Source: Sympetrum striolatum
Lineage: Eukaryota; Arthropoda; Insecta; Odonata; Libellulidae
Direction of reading: 5' to 3'
Assembly (NCBI GenBank): GCA_947579665.1
Contig: OX388352.1
Span: 38,000,216-38,064,215, forward strand
DNA length: 64,000 nucleotides
The notes beneath the pieces were generated by a model that made no database searches, was not told the DNA's origin, and saw only the letters and a list, made by a program, of their open reading frames with translations. The position numbers were made by a program, and so were the translations under genes. Below are positions 58,588 through 64,000 of this stretch, piece after piece. Every line of letters begins with the position of its first letter. Position 1 is the first letter of the stretch.

Positions 58588-61062
58588 GGAGAAGAAAAAA
58601 ACACTCGTACAATTTACGCTTATGCAACTTGTTTTACATGAATCGATTCCGTGAAAAATAAGTGAGGACGTATTTCTGGTCGCTCTATAGATACGGCTCT
58701 AAGCGTATTTAGAGGTCGCCTTCCTATCGAGGAACAGTGATATTCTCTTCGTAATATGTGATAATTCTCTTCTCTTCATTAAATGTACATCCTCAAATAT
58801 CCCGGCTGTCGGCCGGTTTTTGGAACCTGGACTCTCCATGGAACCAGCGATCAACTGCTTTTTGAGAATTTTCTCTTCAAATACATCAGTATTGACCAAC
58901 CATTTACATGTAATGCGCTAATTATCTCATTTCGTATGCTGGAAGATGCCGCACACAGAGATATTTTGTGTCATACACTATGATAAACGCTCTTTCTATC
59001 AAACACTCATACAAACACACCAACCCACAGTATTTCTGCTATGTACTATACAAGAAATCGAACTGGTAATCCATCCTTTCTGACTGTAATTACGTACCTT
59101 CAATTGCTGATTACCTTCTTGCAGAAAAGTTCTCGTTATCAATGTAATATATCGTCCCCTTTAATCATTAGCTTTAAGGTCCCTAAATTCCTCGAGTATT
59201 TTTACGGGATAACACTTGAGCTCCATTTCAAAGATGGGATCAGTCGTCAAGGGGACGAGTTATTTACAACCTCGAATTTTCACACAATTTTCGTATATTT
59301 TACCGATATTCCATAAAATAAAAATCTTCATTCAATTTTCTTTTTTTTTTAGTGATTGTCTGTCTCGTTAACGTGCGACTATTTCCTATAATTTAATTTT
59401 GCAAAATAAATTATACCTGCATGCGATAATGCTCGTAATGAGGTTTTAGTGTATTAAAATGAGCAAAACGGTCGAACGGTATGGTCTTCATTCTAAGACA
59501 AACCCAAAAACAAGAACGAAAAATTTCGATTTTATGTATATAGTAACTATGTATAGTATATGTGTTTAGTTTGATGTACAGTGGTACCTCGAGATACGAG
59601 CAGCCTAACATACGAGTTTTTTGAGATACGAGCCGGAGCTCGGGCCATATTTTCGTTCAAGATACGAGCCCAAATCCGAGATACGAGCCGTGTTTCCAAG
59701 CCAAGTGCAGCCAAGAAGGCAAAAACAAGTGATAATTAAATTTACGTAAATGTTAAGTTTTAAGTTAAGTCCATTGTTTTAAGTTTTTCCTTTCATTTTA
59801 AATAAGGAAAGTGTAGTTTTACTTTTACGAAAATAGTTGTAAGTTCTAAAAAAGCACCGCCTACGTACGTGTCTAGAGTGCCTGCATCCCTTCCCCTCTC
59901 CCTCCTCCTCGCCGTTCACCTTCGTTAGCCGCACTCGTCTGTCTCCAAAGTAAGACTTTTATGCTATATAACTCTTTTATTTCTTTATTTCATATTTTGT
60001 TATGTATTTGTTAGTTATGCATGTTTATTTTTTATTTAAAAACATATCTTTATTCATAATTTACAATGGTTTGGGGATTTTTCATAGACCCGGAACGGAT
60101 TAAATCGAATTCAGTTATTTTAAATGGGAGAAATTCGTTTTAAATACAAGCTGATTGACTTACGAGCTCGGTTCTGGAACGAATTAAACTCGTATCTCAA
60201 GGTACCACTGTATATAGTTACTCTTTCAACTTTTTGTTATGGAATATGGTTTTGACAATTTTAGTGGCTCTGCCATTCGAAAATAATGAATGAAGATTAT
60301 TTTCATGTATATTGAAAACTCCGAACGCATCGAAATATATTAACCGTCATCCCATGATTAAAAAATTGCAAAAGATTGGTCATAGTCGTCTCATAGCAGT
60401 TGCCGCTTGCGTCCAGATGTTACTATAGTACTATGATGATGTTCTTTGCCCGATAAGTACAGAGGCGATGTTAACATGCTTTTGAGACTCCGGACCAACC
60501 GAAAAAGGGTATCAAAGATTGCCTATTTATACTCCTCGGATCCTGCGCTTCCGCACCGCGATGACTAATTTTGTGTCCCAAAATACAACGCTGCGACGTT
60601 TTGGACGAGGTTGACCTTGTGAGATCAGAATAATGGTTTTAATATGCGACAAACCATCATCTCATAATGATACGTTTATGATTGTAAAATAGTTCACGTT
60701 GGTTTTCTTTAGAGCGAATCTAAAGTTTATTAAGGCATTCTTTTCCTATAATTCTCAATCTGGGATGGATATAAAGAGAATTCTGTTTATTACATAACAA
60801 GTTATGCGTCATTCTCGCTGGACGTGGAGAATTATTATTAGTCTTACTATCCCAACTTTTCCAACCCGAAAGCGCTCAAATCTCTCAGCCTAAAGGTAAT
60901 AATTTGATTGAATTAAATCATATATTAAACTGATAAACTTTTATTTACGCCTTAAAAAGAATTTTAACGACAGAAAACGATAAAACGTAGAAGTAGTTTG
61001 ATTTCAAAAGAAATAAGTGGATTTTGAGCAACAAACTGCTTTGAGTATCTCAGCACTAGAGT
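58588..61062 (-). repeat. 1.85-kb segment, copy 2 (inverted), interrupted by a pogo-type element
   Basis: Reverse-complement partner of 13860-15712. The outer limits are GGAGAAGAAAAAAACA at 58588 and ATCTCAGCACTAGAGT at 61062. The hAT terminus present beyond copy 1 (15713-15806) is missing here, so this is a truncated copy of the same repeat. Subtracting the 632-bp insertion leaves about 1.84 kb, the same length as copy 1. TSD-like flanks were not found. Confidence 0.75.
59577..60212. mobile_element. pogo/Tigger-type MITE, 632 bp
   Basis: The ends CAGTGGTACCTCGAGATACG (59579) and CGTATCTCAAGGTACCACTG (ending 60210) are inverted and flanked by TA on both sides (59577-59578 and 60211-60212). 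The copy of this locus at 14700-14740 has no insert, giving the empty site. ATACGAGC recurs four to five times in the first 120 bp, a subterminal motif. No transposase frame; non-autonomous. Confidence 0.8.
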
Positions 61063-61064
61063 AA

Positions 61065-62300
61065 CCGCAAATAATAATGTACACTAACCGATAATAATGA
61101 TACAAAAGCGGTAACTCTAAAACAAATTCCAAGAACATATATAAAAGAGCAGAATTCATAAAAAGTGCCAAAAAATTGATTTTTCGATTCATGTCTGCCG
61201 ATTAAGTAGATTGCTTCCTTAACGAAGATATCATTAGGGTAATTGAAACGTGTCTTTCATTCCGAATATACCCAAACCGATACGATATACAAACAATATA
61301 AATATTTCATTGTTATCTGCGGCAGAGTGAGGGGTTCAAATTTCCTCCAAAGGGTTATATTCTATAATGAAGATATCACTAATGTAATTTAAATGTGTTT
61401 TGACCCCAGCCTTTATGCTTTTGCTGGTCTTTTGCTAATAATTTTGCTGAATACGATAATTCCTTATAAAACATGCCGTTGCATTATAAATTTCGCGAAA
61501 GTTACGGACAAGCGTAAATATGTTAGATAAAAGAGCAATGATGACGTAGCTGGTAACACAGCTAATTTAATCAACCAGTAGCAATATCAATGGCACATAA
61601 GGATTTAAACGCTTCTCACGTATGATTATAGTGTATAGCTATACTGTACCACCATGATGGCCAATAAGAATCCCATGAGTCAGAACCTAATGTGTTGATT
61701 TGTTTACTCCTCGGAAATGTTCAAATGAACTCTCTGGAGAGAGAATACGAACCCGAAACCTTGAATATAGACGAATTACTATAATCCACATGTGTTTGTT
61801 AATTGAGTGTGGATGCAAAGCAAAACTTTCGAATAGTGCTTTATGAGGGTCACTGTTATAAATTTGGAACTATTTCTGAAACTTTGATAACATGTGCCTC
61901 TTTTACATTAGCTCAATTCAAGCTCTAGGAAAGTAATCATAAATAAAATAAATATGCATATGTGTAACGTTGTAGAAAGTCATTGTAAGAAAGATACTAA
62001 TAACTTCCTATTTTTCATGATTGGCCCATTGAGAAAAATACGAAGCATTTTTTCTCCTTTTCAATGATCCTAAACTTTTAGTGACATCTTCAAACCTGGA
62101 GTTAAAATATCTAAAATTATTTTACGACAAAAGCAAAGATACCGCTCCAACCGTAAACCTTTTGGAGTCTTTACGATCCTTCTTGGAAAGGGACGCTAGC
62201 CGACTTCTCGGAATGAGAACGAGCTTCAACCTTCGCGGTGTTTTTTCTAGGGAGTCGTGAATGGCAAGGAAATTTTCCCTTGAGTTGGGGATATCTATGA
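61065..62300. other. Non-coding stretch, nothing recognised
   Basis: B-box-like words at 61332 (GGTTCAAATTTCC) and, on the minus strand, about 61750 (GGGTTCGTATTC) are isolated and not called. Confidence 0.4.
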
Positions 62301-62306
62301 AAATGT

Positions 62307-62624
62307 TCTGTGTTTGATGATCGACTGTCAAACTACGGAACATGGGAAAAATTGAGGTTTTTATTTTCTGCTGCGATTACTGTACTCTTTTTGTACACTA
62401 TTATTATATGCATTATGGTTTTCTATTACGTGAAGTTTACGAAGGGCTATACCAATCATTTAACCAAACGTTCATTACAGAAATATACGTCCGATAGACT
62501 TTCCAAAAAAGCAGTTTTAGTGATCCTCATGATTCAGTTAATTCTTATTAAAGAAGCAATTGAAACCTTTTTAATTTATACTATAACACGAGATATTAGT
62601 ACATATAGCATAAAAAGTTTATAA
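62307..62624 (+). other. Unassigned 100-codon ORF with two hydrophobic stretches
   Basis: Open from a GTG at 62310 to a stop at 62622-62624. It has two candidate membrane segments (AAITVLFLYTIIICIMVFYY and AVLVILMIQLILIKEAI). AT-rich DNA readily yields such frames by chance. It has no ATG start and no recognised family, so I treat it as probably spurious. Confidence 0.12.
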
Positions 62625-62639
62625 TTATCTCTTTTATTT

Positions 62640-63300
62640 ATGTAAAAGAATACCACCCTGTGCAGGCTGAAACCATGGAGTTTAATATTTAATATTTAAA
62701 GCAATGCATATTGAAATTAAAATTTATAATTAATATATTGATTATTTTTATAATATTATTATTTGATAATTTATCGTGAGTAAATTAATCATTTTTAATA
62801 CCAAATTACCATTTTTTATACTTTCACCGAATTGAAACAAAAACTAGGTAATAGAAGATGTAGGTACAACATTTTCGATTCATTAATCCCGTAATAAAAT
62901 ACAATAAATTATTCTTCAATTACCACATTGTAAGACACAAAATTTATACCCCCCGGATATAACGCTGGGCAGGACATTACTGATAATTTTGTAAAGGAAA
63001 ATTAATATACTTACATTTTTTGCATTACAATTACTTGTTTGCTGTGAATGTGTTGAAAGATAATATCAGAATTCAGAAAGAGTAGCATGAGCAGCTTCGG
63101 TCATATATGTTAGGATTTTCAAAAAAGTTAAAAAAACTGCGCTCAAAATAATTGATTCTATACTGATCAAGTTCTTTAATAAATCTTAAAAAATCTTTAT
63201 TAAATCATCTCCTTTTGCCATTTTAATTCGGTACGAATCACAGTACATACAGTCTCTCAGACAAATATAATAAACACAGCCTCAAAACACATTACAAGTG
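62640..63300. other. AT-rich stretch, nothing recognised
   Basis: No feature supported. Confidence 0.5.
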
Positions 63301-63304
63301 AAAA

Positions 63305-63730
63305 AGATGAATGTTGATTATAAAAATCTTTAATATGAATCACGTAAAGTGTTAATTTACGGAAGCAAAACTGGTCCTGGTAGAGTCTATAGGGAGGTGT
63401 ATTTGCCGCAGCATGCAAACGCATTTCAGTTTGCGCAGGAATGGAGTCGGTCTTTAGACTACTATTCTGCTTACTAATCTGCTTCCTACTAGGGTTACTG
63501 GGTTAGGTGAAACTTCTCCATCCTGCTTTCGAGCATTGTGTGACACTACCAGGACCAGCTATTATTGGACGTCACATATGAGATATTTATACCTGTCCGA
63601 AGTAGGATATTTAGCTCGCGATGAGTAAAAATTAGTGCTTAAAATTTAAAGTTTCATTTGTTTACTGTAATCAATTGAGTTGCACATACGGTTAGTTAGT
63701 AAATTTGGCTTCAAACAGTCATAAAAAAAA
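63305..63730 (+). repeat. Diverged relative of the 57993-58475 repeat
   Basis: AATTTACGGAAGCAAAACTGGTCCTGGTAG resembles the tandem unit at 58129 in outline. GGCTTCAAACAGTCATAAAA at about 63708 matches AGCTTCAAACAGTCGTAAAC at about 58450. The order and spacing are roughly preserved, suggesting two copies of one larger non-coding repeat. Confidence 0.4.
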
Positions 63731-64000
63731 CTGCTCAATTCATGAAGCCACTAATATTTTCGATGATAACTCACATCTCTCTGTGATGTACCAGTTTCCA
63801 TTTTAGAAGCATTTCTTTTACACATTATAAACAATGATTTTGGATGGGATGGGAAGTGATTACTTTTATTTGGCGAAGTAAGTACCATCGTTTGTTTATC
63901 GAGGATTTTGGGTTTCCACCCTATGGTAGTTTTGATCACGACGAATGGCGCCGGAATTGGCGTATCGGTTAATAGTTCAGGAAACCTAATTGCGTACTAC

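Noticed and set aside
13860..61062. A single giant transposon bounded by the 1.85-kb inverted copies
   Set aside because: Copy 1 lies wholly within a hAT-type element with its own target duplication, no duplication flanks the outer edges, and the 43 kb between holds only unrelated decayed repeats.
62310..62624. 104-codon ORF with two possible membrane segments
   Set aside because: GTG start, AT-driven hydrophobic composition and no recognisable family. Listed only at very low confidence.

Overview
This is AT-rich eukaryotic nuclear DNA, most likely from an arthropod, probably an insect with a large, repeat-rich genome. The evidence is the mix of decayed transposable elements: Penelope-like elements, mariner, hAT, pogo/Tigger-type elements, several non-LTR lineages with (AATAAA)n-type tails, and tRNA-derived repeats. 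There is also no operon-like packing of ORFs. Species cannot be determined from the sequence. No intact protein-coding gene was recognised. The long ORFs are either broken transposon fragments or chance frames, so the window reads as an intergenic or intronic repeat graveyard with two weak candidate gene starts.

Layout. 0.6-2.6 kb: a foldback element whose arms carry a 36-bp minisatellite. 3.6-5.7 kb: tRNA-like repeats, then two hairpins made of Penelope-like (PLE) ends, one holding a GIY-YIG endonuclease fragment and flanked by a 14-bp direct repeat. 7.1-8.1 kb: an element with TTAA-type flanks. 9.3-9.5 kb: another PLE-end palindrome. 10.8-15.8 kb: a 5-kb hAT-type element with a perfect 8-bp target duplication. 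15.9-16.6 kb: a minus-strand TATA/initiator pair upstream of an unidentified 70+ residue ORF. 18.5-19.0 kb: mariner and RNase H remnants side by side. 20-30 kb: a non-LTR 3' tail, direct repeats, another mariner piece, a non-LTR reverse transcriptase (RT) tail, and a second direct-repeat pair. 33.6-37.4 kb: a dense cluster with a non-LTR RT piece, a hairpin MITE, a tRNA-like repeat, a minus-strand PLE RT split by a MITE, and another non-LTR RT piece. 39-50 kb: more non-LTR 3' ends, a pogo-type element, a PLE endonuclease relic, a foldback, tRNA-like sequences, and two unnamed dispersed families (called X and Y here). 51.9-52.7 kb: a plus-strand promoter-like cluster with plausible splice sites and a short open exon. 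53-58 kb: a PLE scrap, further X and Y copies, a long (AT)n and a two-unit tandem repeat. 58.6-61.1 kb: an inverted second copy of 1.85 kb of the hAT interior, itself interrupted by a 632-bp pogo/Tigger-type element. 61-64 kb: nothing firm.

The elements do not form a working pathway. Their value is the record of nested insertions: MITE into PLE RT at the RT active-site-proximal motif, pogo-type element into the copied hAT segment, and hairpin MITE directly beside a non-LTR RT. I found no convincing new biological system. The best leads are the promoter-like clusters at 16.55 kb and 51.9 kb and the palindromic PLE ends.
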